Positions 1 through 10,379 of a stretch of 64,000 nucleotides of DNA are shown here, piece by piece. Under the pieces are notes generated by a model. The model was not told the origin of the DNA, searched no databases, and saw only the letters and a list, made by a program, of their open reading frames with translations. The translations under genes were made by a program, and so were the position numbers. Position 1 is the stretch's first letter. Each line of letters begins with the position of its first letter. Source of the stretch: Camarhynchus parvulus (taxonomy: Eukaryota > Chordata > Aves > Passeriformes > Thraupidae); assembly GCF_901933205.1 (NCBI RefSeq), contig NC_044577.1, forward strand, positions 4,785,321 through 4,849,320, in the 5' to 3' direction.

Positions 1-3000
1 CTTGGAGGGGACCTTAGTGCCTGGTCCTTCCAAAGCTCAGCCTGCATCATGGGGGAAAGCTGAGACCACTGCTGAAGTCACTTCAGACTGACAGCAAAGA
101 GTTTGAGGTGCAGGCAGAAAGCACTGTCAGTCTGGGGCAGGTCCACTGGGCAAGGAAGAGTTCCTGGCAAGATCCAGGAACCTGGGAGCTCATAGCACAA
201 GGGATGGTAAGGCTCCATTGTTTAATAAACAAAGCAATAATATAAACACTCACAAGTAATGAAACACAGATGCCAAACACTTTACTCACAGAAGTTCAGT
301 TTTCTGCAACCATGTGCATTGGCTGGATCAAAAAATAAAGGTTCTTTCTGAGCTTTGTTCCACAACTATACTTAATTATCCATAATAATAAAACATGTAA
401 TTACATTTTCAAAAACAAGAAAAGAAAACCCAAAAAAAACAGAAAAGGAAGAAACTTTGAATTTGCAGGATCCTCCAGAAAACATTTGAGTTCCTCCATG
501 GCCAGTGCAAACCAGAGCAGAAGAATTCAAGCCTCAGCCTATAGACACACCTACAGCAATTCTGGCTAGAGAATTACCAAAGGATAGGTCCTGTAACAGG
601 TGCACAGGATTTTTAGGCACACTAGTCAATAGAGGGGTGTTAGATGGTGAGCAGGAGGTTTCAGAAGACAAGTCAAGTACCTGTCAAGTTCCAGAAACCC
701 TGTCTCACCCATGCATGCAGCACTCTGCTGCCCCACTTGATAACACAGATGTGTTGGTGTGGGCACACCAGCAGGCAGAGGAAATGGATGAAGCAGAAGG
801 CACCAAATGCGTCTGTTTAACCTGTAACCCACCAATTCCTCAAAACTAAGTTCCACCTTTGAAAAATTTCTACCATAATTTAATGATTATGTTAAGAACT
901 GGAGAAGAATCAACTTCTTCATCCAAGAGGCGGAAATTTATTGGATCCTTATGAAATGCCTGCTTTCAGAGCTCCCTTTCTCATGGCTGAAGCATGTGAT
1001 TTATGTTTAGGGTTTTTTTGGGTGTAATTTTTTTTTTTTACACTCAGTAAATTCCAGTATGTGCCCACAGAAGAAAGGTGCTTTGGAATTATCCTCAGGG
1101 ACCTGATGCCAACAGCACAGCAGGAAGCAAAGGGAGTTACAGGCAGAGAGGTGAGAGGTACATCACAGAGAAGGCACAGAGAAGGGAGCTCTACCCCACT
1201 ACCCAATAATAACAGGAATGAGCCCACAGAAGAAGCCACAGCCCCAGGTTAGAGGTGCTCCAAGACATGGCTCCTGGTAAAGGAGGGAAAACAACAAGCT
1301 CCATTTTCCAGATATTGTCAGTGGGCATTAATCAGTCATCACTGCTGCATATGCTAGAATTGAACATTTTACTCACCAACACACTAAGCCAGAACTCCTC
1401 TATCTCTATCTGGTATCTAGCAAAAACTCTGAAAAATTTATGGATTTCTTAGAAGAAAATGACTCAGCAACAGATAAAGCTTCTCCAGCATAATGCCTTG
1501 TGAGAAGGAAGTCAGAAAATTGCTGCAGAGAGACCTAAGAACTTTAAACTATTAAGATACATGTCCAGACCAAGTTTTTCCACTCTGTCAAGTTTGGCTA
1601 CACCTGACTAATGTACTTTAAGTAATCCAAAGACCAGCAACCATTCAAGGAATTCTGAAGTTCTCTAGATAGCCATCTTATTTGAACTTGCTTCATGTCT
1701 TCCTTTTTCCTCCTTTTTGGCAGTAATTTGAGGCTTTATTTGAAGTACATTTAGAAATAAGAATTATTTGTATCTGCATAATAGCCTCTCCTTAATAATT
1801 ATGATAAGATATGCTCCCTCCAATTCCTAGTAGAAGTGTTTCCCATGTTGCACAATGGTAAAAGTATTGTTCAAAGCCTGTTAATATTGTTTAGATTTTC
1901 CATATTATAAGCTTGAAGCACCTTTGGCAACCACAAATTGAAACTACATCAGTCTCATGCAAAAAGCACATCCACACAGGATGAACTGCAAGGTTAGACA
2001 AACTAAGCTATGACAGTCTGGGTCTATGTCATTATTTATTTCATTACTACAGCTTCACTAATGAAATATTTATTACTAATATCCAATTTTTTTTTTGTTT
2101 TGTCTAAAGATGGACATGATATGCAGATTCTCTATATGGGAACAATTTCAAATCCTTCATGTGACAGAAGTACACAATGAAGCTGAATGGACTAAACCCA
2201 GTTCTGGTGCAGGCTGAGCACCTTGCTGATCAGCACTGTGGTCAGATTGATCTGCATGAAAAGTTAGTGACTAACAAGCATGGAAAAACAGACACATGTA
2301 TGTACATACCACACAGGAAGCTTCATATTGTTTCCCCAGCTTAGGTCTTAAAAATGCACTGAAAGAAAGGAGAAGCAGCATTAGAGACCCAGTACATCAA
2401 CATGTATTTTTCTTAGTTATTTTTAGGATTCTGCTCATGTCACAATGTTGTCAAAAGGCTGAGAAACTCATTGTAAAGGAAGACATAAGCCAAAACTATG
2501 TTCAGATACCTGTTGATGACATCTGATAATGCTGTTATGTTTTCCAGAAAAAAAAGTGCCCACCCCAATATGTCAAGAGGCATTTAATTCAGCCCACACA
2601 TTCCCAGGGATAAAATCTTCCAGCAGACAATTTTCAGCCATTTTACCTCAGTGAAAGATTTTCAACATATCCTGTATAAAATTTGTTAAATATTATTGAA
2701 CTTTGCCTTGCCCCTATTTTAAGCCAGAGATCAACTTGCCAGCTCTGTATGAAATATTTTTTCTGCACAGCTGCTGATGTGGAAGGCTCATGGTGAAGTG
2801 CAGGCCTGTATGCAGAGAACACTCACCCTCTACCATTCTCCTCCAGAATGAGATCAGAGTAAACATTTAAAAAATAATCAGGTCACCTTACTGCAGTTTT
2901 TATTTTTTTTTAATTTTATTTTGAAGGACACTGGCTGTGGCATAAGGGGATTTTGTGAGTGAGGCCTTAAATTAGAGCCACAACCTTCAAATCTTCCAAC

Positions 3001-3639
3001 CTCCCCCACAATGTTTTCAATCTAGAATCCTGCTAGGACAGGAGGCTGACAGCACTCAGAAGGAACATAAAGCACCAGCCATACATTGAGCTAGCCCCTC
3101 AGACATCTCCAATCCCTCACTCTGCAGCCCAGTGAAATGAGGGGAGACTCGGACATGTCTGTTTGCATGCTGGCCTCTCTCAGCACAGATTGCACTCCCA
3201 GGACAGCTGCAAATACAGAGAGAAGCACAGCTGCAGGTCTGGTGCAGCACTCAGCACTGATGGATGCTGCCTCTGCTACAAGGGCTCCAGGAGTTCTCTT
3301 CAAAGATGGGGGATGGAGGGGATGGGGAGCACGGGACACGGATGGAGGGAAAGGTGCATGGAGAAACAGACATGGATGGTTTAAAGTCAAAGCAAGAAGC
3401 TGCCTGGGACTGCCTCTAGGTTAAGCTGCCTTGAGACCTCTTCCCACATCCGATGCACACAAATTGCCCTACACAGAGTTAAAAAAAATAAATAAAAAAC
3501 CAGGGTTGTTTTTTTTTTTCCACGGCTTCACACTGCTGCTGCAGTAATCACTGCATCCTCCCTGCCACTGGGGCAGCCCGCATCCCCTCCACACTCGCAG
3601 TGCCCTGTTGCAGCCGCATCCCAAGCGCCCAGCTCTTAC
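1..3639 (-). other. UNC80: UNC80 intron 1 (partial, runs off the left end)
   Basis: This stretch follows the splice donor of UNC80 coding exon 1 on the minus strand, so it should be intron 1. I looked for UNC80 exon 2 on the minus strand and did not find it, so it probably lies beyond the left end. The sequence is AT-rich with several A or T runs and no recognisable repeat family or RNA gene. Short open frames on both strands have no splice support or recognisable protein. Confidence 0.7.
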
Positions 3640-4140
3640 CTGGTCTGCCTCCACAGGAAGGTCTGGATGGGCAGAGGGATACCACGGCCACTCTCCTGCT
3701 CCTGGCCCTCGGAGCTTTTCCTTTTCACCATGGTGCCGGGGAGAGCTGCCGCAGCCTCAGCAGACGCGCCAGCCGGGATCTCCCATGGCCGCCTCCGGCT
3801 CCCGCAACTCTTCACCCTCTCCCCTCCATTGCCCGCAGCCCGCCCCCTCCCTCAGCCCCGCCGGTGCAAGATGGCTGCAGAGAAGGCAGGGAGGAAATTA
3901 GGGGGAGCGAAGATGTCCGCGTCCTTCAGCTTCCTCCGTGCCTTCAGCACCTCCCTCTGTGGCCAGCTCCCGGTGCCCGGAGCGGGCGGTGCCGGGGGAG
4001 GGCGGCGGGAGGAGGCGCCGCCCGCCAAACTTCCCGCACAGCAACAGGGCTGCGCCGCCGCCGAGTTGGGCAGCCCTGCCACGGAGAGGCATTCCCGGAG
4101 CGTCCCAGAGCCTGCCGGGTCGGGAGAGACACTCCCTCCC
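3590..4140 (-). promoter_or_regulatory. UNC80: CpG island covering the UNC80 5' end (putative promoter)
   Basis: CpG dinucleotides are dense here and rare in the flanks. The island covers UNC80 coding exon 1 and about 400 bases upstream of its start codon, so it is the likely UNC80 promoter and 5' UTR. It has several GC-box-like C-rich or G-rich runs and no TATA box that I can see. A YY1-like core lies at 3867-3878 on the plus strand, and a run of four G-tracts at 3984-4009. The transcription start cannot be fixed from sequence alone. The long open frames on both strands are an effect of high GC. Confidence 0.75.
3640..3731 (-). CDS. UNC80: UNC80 coding exon 1 (start codon exon)
   Basis: UNC80 is a very large scaffold protein that, with UNC79, supports the NALCN sodium-leak channel, which sets the resting potential of neurons. 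The minus strand reads ATG at 3731 and then 30 codons plus two bases, ending in a GTAAGA donor just left of 3640. The peptide starts MVKRKSSEGQEQ and continues through GIPLPIQTFLWRQT, which matches my memory of the conserved vertebrate UNC80 amino terminus. A purine at -3 supports the start. The split codon begins AG, which suits the serine that follows in the family. The exon lies in a CpG island, as expected for a first exon. It is head to tail with MAP2, about 6.6 kb beyond the MAP2 polyadenylation site. Only this exon is in the window. Confidence 0.93.
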
Positions 4141-7100
4141 TCTACCCCCCTTCCTATACCTTCCCTCTCCCTCCTTCCCTCCCGTCTTCCTTCCAAATGG
4201 GCAGAGAAGGGAAGCGAGTCACAACCCCCCCCCAAAAGTGCAGATTGGTGATTGCGGGAAATGGGTTTGTAGAGAATTCTCAAAGCCTGACAGAAAGCTC
4301 ACACAGTGTGTGCATCTGTACGCAAACTTTGAGGTAAGGAATGCCGACCTAGAAATGCCACGGGATAGGACAGACATTGTTGAGAGAGAAATGGAACTAG
4401 AAACAAGTTTCAAAGGGTGGCCTTGCAAATAAGACTAGATACTTTGGAGAAATAGAACTATGAAAGTTGCATTGCAGTAAGACCCACAACAGGTAATTTT
4501 AGATGATTAGATAATTTAAGGCATTTACAGCATGATGTGGCTAAAGCTGATAGTCCAAGAAACACTTATAGTGTACTGTAATTAGGAAGTAGTTGGCTTC
4601 TAATTGTGATGGCATGAATTATAATATCTGCATTATCACCCTTCACATGAGACTGAAAATAGAATAAGTTTTAAAACACCTCTCTGCTGCCCCATCTCTG
4701 GGTCAGAAAAGGGCCAAATCCAACAGGTGGTGGGGGCAGAGGAACTTTGGGGTAGTTATTCCACAGATTTTTCTTACACAGAAGAGCTGGGGCAGAGGTG
4801 GAGAGGATGGGAAGAGCCAAAGCAGATTTACTGGTGTTTCCAATTGCACACCAGACGGATTTGACTAATACAAGCACTTGAGTCAGGTTTGCTAGAAATA
4901 TTTCTCAGGCACTGGTAGCTGAGCTCTCCTCCTCTACCTAAGAATATAAGAGGATAGCATACTACAACAAATAATTAATAGAATAAAATGAAAGACCAAT
5001 GCAAGTTCATCCCAAACAGTTTTGACAAAAAAAAAGTGACATTCTGTTGCTTATATGAATACTCTTTAGAGGAAACAAATAGCTTTGATGTTCAGGATTA
5101 TTTTTCTTACTCTTTCTTCATGCATAGCCAGTGCTATGCCCTGCCACAAACCATTAGGAAGTGGAGATCACATTGCCCAGCACTGAGGGGAAACTAAATC
5201 ACTTCTTGGAATTTTGTCTATGATTACTTTGTAGTAACTGGAAATAGAACTGCAAACTGCAGTTCTAGTCAAGCTTGCCATTTGATTGCAGCATATTGCT
5301 ATTCACCCAGTCACAAAAGGCACATAAGTCCCTTTGGTTCTACAGAGGTTTAAAGTTCTGATGCAAAACAAATCAGAGAGCAAAGGAAACATTATCAACA
5401 GCTGGCTCTGTCACAAGAAGTGCAGGCATGAAGATGCAGATCTCAAATCCAGACAGGCCATGACCAGCACTACGTTAAGTTTGACAATGGCTAGAGACAA
5501 GTTTTTTTTCTCATCTTGTTTTGGAAACAATGGGCACACCAAGCTGAAGTAGTCTATCTCTGTGAGTAAAATGAATTGCATGTGTAAGAGAAGAAGAAAT
5601 TTTACCATCTGCAAGATTTTATTTATCTCTATACTGTATTTCTGCTGGCAGCAGAGACTTTCAGACCTGCAGTTAGCATTTGACCACACTTAATACTAGC
5701 ACTACATGGATGCTACAAAGGGAAAGTCCTGCAAATGAGTCCCCTGCCTTCCCTTACAGTGGGGAGAGAGAGGAAAAAAGAATTCTTCAGAGAGGCCATT
5801 ACAGGAGGACAACAGCAAAGTGGCCTGAAAATTCACCCGTGCTCTGTTCTCTAGGCTACACTGGCATCTCGGGCTGGCACAGAAACACAGGTCGGTCTAC
5901 CTGCAAAATTACCAAGGCTACTGCAAAAAGTCACTGCAAAATGACCAAGACTACTGCAAAAAGTCAAAGCAGGTGAGGGAAAAGTGGAGAAAACTCCGCA
6001 TTACTCCAACAACTCCTAGCCCATGGCAACTGCTCAGTCACAGAAGATGCCCATAACACTAACCAGCCATTTCCTCTCTTACTGCAGGCAGGAGGAGTCT
6101 GACATGCCTCCAGATCACAGGATTCTGCTTAATCTCTCCTTTATTCACCAGACAGTTGTTTACAATCCAGCACAGCAGGATTTAGTCTTGATCCAGAAAC
6201 AGTCAGGGCTGGCAGGATAGCACAGAGTAGGGACACAGAGCAGAACCTGAGCATGAAGCCCCCACCTCACACAGGAGTGCTCAGAGCAGGGAGCTGCTCA
6301 AACCTCACTGCCTTGCACTTGTTTCCATGGTTATACTCTCCAAGTTCCCACTCCTAATCAATCCCTGCTGTACACACTCCTAAGAATTCACATCTTATTT
6401 ATCTGAACTCTCTGTGCAGAATCCAGGCTCTCAAGAGTATGCCAAGCCATTCTGTTGTGCAGCAGCCTTTCCAAGAGCAAAGCTGCAAACAGCTCCTAAA
6501 TGCAGATTCCAGAGCAGGGAAAAAAAAACATTTGCCCACACCCTCGAGATCTTACTCTTCCACTGGCTGCCAGCAAGCTTCTGTCCTGACTGAGCAGACC
6601 CATCATGAAGGAAAACCCTTTCTCTCTAGGGACAACCAGTCATAGAACATCAGCACTGATGGATGCCACTCCTACCCTTTCCCATATGGGTCTGTCAGGG
6701 AGAAGGAATGTAAAAATTGAGAGAAGCCTAGGAAAGCCCTGTTTTTTAAGGGCTGTTAAAACATTTCTGAATAACATAAGGTTATTCAGAAGTCTGCTTC
6801 ACAGGCCTTCTAGCTAGCCCTGCTCAAACAACAACTGTGCTCAGAGACAAGGATAAAAAACCCCTAAAACTGCAAAGATCCCCTAAAATGACACATTTTA
6901 CTGCTGTTGTTGCATGACTTGGGGCAGGAGTGGACAGCTGGATCAGATTCCACAAGAACAATTAGATATTTTATCCCTCATTTAGGATAGAACCAGTAGC
7001 ACAGCACTCATGCATCTGAGCCTTCTACTTCAAAACAGAGCAGAAACACAGGCCCTCCACACCTTATCAGTAAATCTGTATCTGCCTTTGCATAATGTTC

Positions 7101-9349
7101 AAGCAACAAAACAGATTCACATAGACATTTAACTGCAGTTACATACATTACAGGCACGGCTAGATAGGACAGGATGGGAGGGAACAAAATCCTGTAGATG
7201 ATCTGGAGAGATTATCTGGACAAGACTGGGGGAAAAAAAAAAAACCCTCAGCTTTCACAGTCAGATTATCATCCCTTGCTCAGGATTTACCGTGCTCTAG
7301 TAGTAGGTGAAAAACTATTGCTTCTTTTGGGGGAAAAAAAGGCAACAAATCTCCTCCCCTCAAACGCTGCCCCACCCAACCTTTTTTACCTTCTTCCTAG
7401 AGAAGGAAGTGTGGATGTCTTGAGCTACTGTGTTACCAAACATGCCTTCCCCTCTGTTCCTCAGAGAGAGCTGAGCACCTCCTCCCCAGCACGCTTCTCT
7501 GTCCAGAACAATGGTGCTCACACAAAACCAGGTTTGGGAATCTCTCTACCAAGGCCACACTTTTTTAATCACAGCAGCTGGGACTTCTACATGGCCAAAC
7601 ACCTCTAGGTGAAATGCTTTTTGCGTCTTACCCATATCTCACCTTCTGCCATCCTTCTGTACAATGCAAGGAACAGCCCATTAGCTAAGACAGGCACAGG
7701 ATGGACAGATGCTCTGTACCTCTAACAAACACTGTAGCAGGACTCCTGGGCTTCCCTCCCTTTCAATAACAAGTAGGAAATCAAGATTTTGTTCACAAGT
7801 TTTACTCATCTCAATGCTCCAATGCCTCAGCACAGACAACCACAATACACAGAGTATCACCACACAATTTCAGAAAGTTCCAACCCACACAGAGTAACAC
7901 CTTACCACTCCAGAAGGCTTCAGGCATCTGCCCTTCTTGTTCTTCAGCCCAACCTTTTATCGCCTCCTATTGATGCACTGCACCTGTGTGCCCTCTGTTC
8001 CCTTTGGTGGTTGGTCAGTGCCATGTGTCTCGTTACCTTCAATGCTGCTCACCTGCTTCTCACAGCTGTAGCTCATTGAGGATGAGGCTCAGCCACAGCC
8101 CCACTCCCAATTACCACAAACTGTGTGCCTACACTCCAACCACAATCTACTAGTAAAATTATGAAATAGATCACTGACCACATGCTGTTAATAAGACTCA
8201 ACAATCACAGAAATATCATCTCTTCCTTGTTCACTGTGAAAGGCAGAAACAGGTTCTTACCAGCTGTCCTCAACCATTGTTCTAGCTGTGAATACTTAAA
8301 TCATTATTTACCCTTTTGTTCTTAGCTTCTTAATCCTTTCCCTTTCCACAGAGAGATGATGCATTTGTTCTGCCTTGTACCTAAGCATGCTTAGGAGGGT
8401 GCTGCTAATGGATAATTAATGGCACTTGATCATTCCTCCAGGTCATTTGACAGCATTTACTTAGGAACATTGCAGCATTGTGTGTGAAGTCCAGCTTGCT
8501 GAAGGTTTGGGATACTTAAGGCACTCTACTCAGTTGTATTTCCCTCCTATGCCACACCCTGTGCTGTGCAGGTACCCAGTGTTGCAGTAGACCTCTCATT
8601 AGGGGTAGAAATGGGCCAAGACACAGACTCTCATTTAACAACCTGAAAAGGGTCCCAGTAAACTTCTTTACAGCTTAGCCATCTTGACTGTGACAACAGC
8701 AAATTTCTGCTGTTGGCTTCTCTGACAGACTGACTGCTGGCTATTCCTGCTGGAATATGACTGCAAGTGTTTCCCTGCTGCCTCTGACCACAGGCTTTTA
8801 CCTGGCTCAGCTGTGACTGCAGGCTCCAAGAGCAGTCTCTAACTCCATCAGACCCAGACTGACTTCACAGCAGATCTTCTACAGCAGCAACTCTCCCTTG
8901 TTTTGTTCTTTGTGTCTCTCTGGATCGTTCCTCTTTGCCAAAGCTCTCCCTAGGTGCCCAACCCACCCTTTTATCACACTTATCTTTATTAGTCACAGCT
9001 GCAACCCATTAAGGGCAAGGCTGCTCTTCTTTGGTAATTAGTACAGCTGTGACTTATCAGGGGAGAGGTCCCTTGCAAACTGATCTGTGATTTCTCTGTT
9101 CCACCCAGAGCTCAGAGCCGCACTCCCCTGGGCCTGAGTTCAGGCTGGGACTAAGCATCCACCCCGGATCCATGATGACACACTCCAAGCACCTCTCAAA
9201 GTCTGCTGTTTCCCGGTTAGTTTCCAAGACAGACCCAAAAGCTCACCCCAAGCCCCAACTCCTGTCACCTTCACCACCCTGGCACTGTCCACGTGCTCCT
9301 GCTGTGCCCAGCTGGCTGAAGGGATCTGTGGGGTGGGTGGGTGGAGGAG
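4141..9349. other. MAP2-UNC80 intergenic region
   Basis: This is DNA between the UNC80 promoter and the minisatellite. It starts with a pyrimidine-rich stretch (about 4140-4200) and is otherwise AT-rich. A 33-bp unit is duplicated at 5901-5966. I saw no convincing exon, RNA gene or complete mobile element. Short open frames occur on both strands but none has recognisable protein or splice context. Confidence 0.55.
5901..5966. repeat. 33-bp tandem duplication (2 copies)
   Basis: Two adjacent copies of a 33-base unit start with CTGCAAAA at 5901 and 5934 and differ at only a few positions. The unit contains ACCAAG and ends CTGCAAAAAGTCA. It lies in intergenic DNA with no visible function. Confidence 0.8.
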
Positions 9350-9825
9350 GCCACGCCACATTGGCAGCCCGAGGCCGCCATTTCCCTGGTGTACAAGGGC
9401 CCTGAGGGCCGCTGTGTGGCTGTGCCACATTGGCAGCCCGGGGCTGCCATTTCCCTGGTGTACAAGGCCCTGAGGGCCGATATGTGGCCACACCACATTG
9501 GCAGCCTGAGGCCGCCATTTCCCTGGTGTACAAGGGCCCTGAGGGCTGCTGTGTGGCTGTGCCACATTGGCAGCCATTTCCCTGGTGTACAAGGGCCCTG
9601 AGGGCTGGTGTGTGGCTGTGCCACATTGGCAGCCATTTCCCTGGTGTACAAGGGCCCTGAGGGCTGCTGTGCGGCTGTGCCACATTGGCAGCCTGAGGCC
9701 GCCATTTCCCTGGTATACAAGGAGCCTGAGGGACTGTGTGTGGCCACACCACATTGTCAGCCCTGGGCCACCATTTCCCTGGTGTACAAGGGCCCTGAGG
9801 GCCGATGTGCAGCTACATTGAAGGG
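9350..9825. repeat. Minisatellite, 69-bp and 59-bp units, about 7 copies
   Basis: The word CACATTGG recurs at 9357, 9426, 9494, 9563, 9622 and 9681, with CACATTGT at 9750 and a decayed copy near 9814. Spacings are 69, 68, 69, 59, 59, 69 and about 64 bases. Each unit then has a CCATTTCCCTGGT core followed by ACAAG and CCTGAGG. The 59-base units lack ten bases (CTGAGGCCGC) before the CCATTT core. The array is GC-rich. Because 69 is a multiple of three, several frames stay open on both strands, so the apparent proteins here are artefacts of the repeat. Confidence 0.95.
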
Positions 9826-9925
9826 TCGCTGTGCCTGGGCTCTGCTGCTCTGTGCAGGGTGCTGCTACACAGCACCCTCAGAGGTCCCTGATCCAGGGAT
9901 CTGGATCACAGGTCCACATGTCCTG

Positions 9926-10150
9926 ACCACAGAATCACAGGGCCAGTTTGGCTGGGAGATCATCTTGAGACCTCTGAGATTATTGAGTCCAACCAACACT
10001 GTGAACCAACACTGGCTTGTCAACCAGGCTGTGGCACCAAGTGCTACGTCCAGGCTGTCCTTAAACACCTTCAGGGACAGTGACTCCACCACCTCCCTGG
10101 CAGCCAGTTCCAATGTCTAATCACCCTCTCAGAGAAGAAATTTTTACCCA
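9926..10150 (-). mobile_element. CR1-like LINE, 3' fragment
   Basis: Read on the plus strand this begins with CACAGAATCACAG, the reverse complement of a CR1 terminal ATTCTGTGA motif. It continues with GAGTCCAACC and the stretch ending CCAATGTCTAATCACC, which is typical of the CR1 3' region in birds. The element is therefore on the minus strand with its 3' end at about 9926. Similarity is lost near 10150, so it is 5'-truncated, as most CR1 copies are. It lies between the minisatellite and the MAP2 polyadenylation site. Confidence 0.8.
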
Positions 10151-10373
10151 TCAGGGAGATACTGACCCACAGAAGAGGATACAAGCCATAACAAATGATC
10201 CTTCTGTATAAAAGTGAGAGGGATTGGCTGAACAATACAACTGGATCCTCTGTGACTGCTCCTGGGCAGACTGAGGGCAGTACCAGCAGGTGCTGGTTGT
10301 GCAGGGCTTGGATTCAGGAGGAGCAGGATCACAAACACAGGAAGGTAACACATGCAATTAGATGACAAGCGAG

Positions 10374-10379
10374 TTTATT
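10374..10379 (-). terminator. MAP2: MAP2 distal polyadenylation signal (AATAAA)
   Basis: On the minus strand AATAAA occupies 10379 to 10374. It is followed at about 10355-10330 by a GT-rich stretch (TGCATGTGTT, then CTGTGTTTGTG), a typical downstream element. Cleavage would fall near 10355. This gives a 3' UTR of about 3.9 kb, close to the length I recall for mammalian MAP2. Other AATAAA copies further right, for example near 10815 and 12784, could serve as proximal sites. Confidence 0.6.

Noticed and set aside
1..3639. Search for UNC80 exon 2
   Set aside because: No stretch on the minus strand encodes the conserved residues expected after the first exon, so it probably lies outside the window.
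3600..4432. Several long open frames on both strands in the CpG island (up to 245 codons)
   Set aside because: They arise from high GC content with few stop codons. Only the short minus-strand UNC80 start exon has recognisable protein and a donor site.
9140..10120. Repeat-protein-like open frames of 150-200 codons
   Set aside because: They come from the minisatellite unit length being a multiple of three and from an adjacent CR1 fragment, and have no splice or start context.
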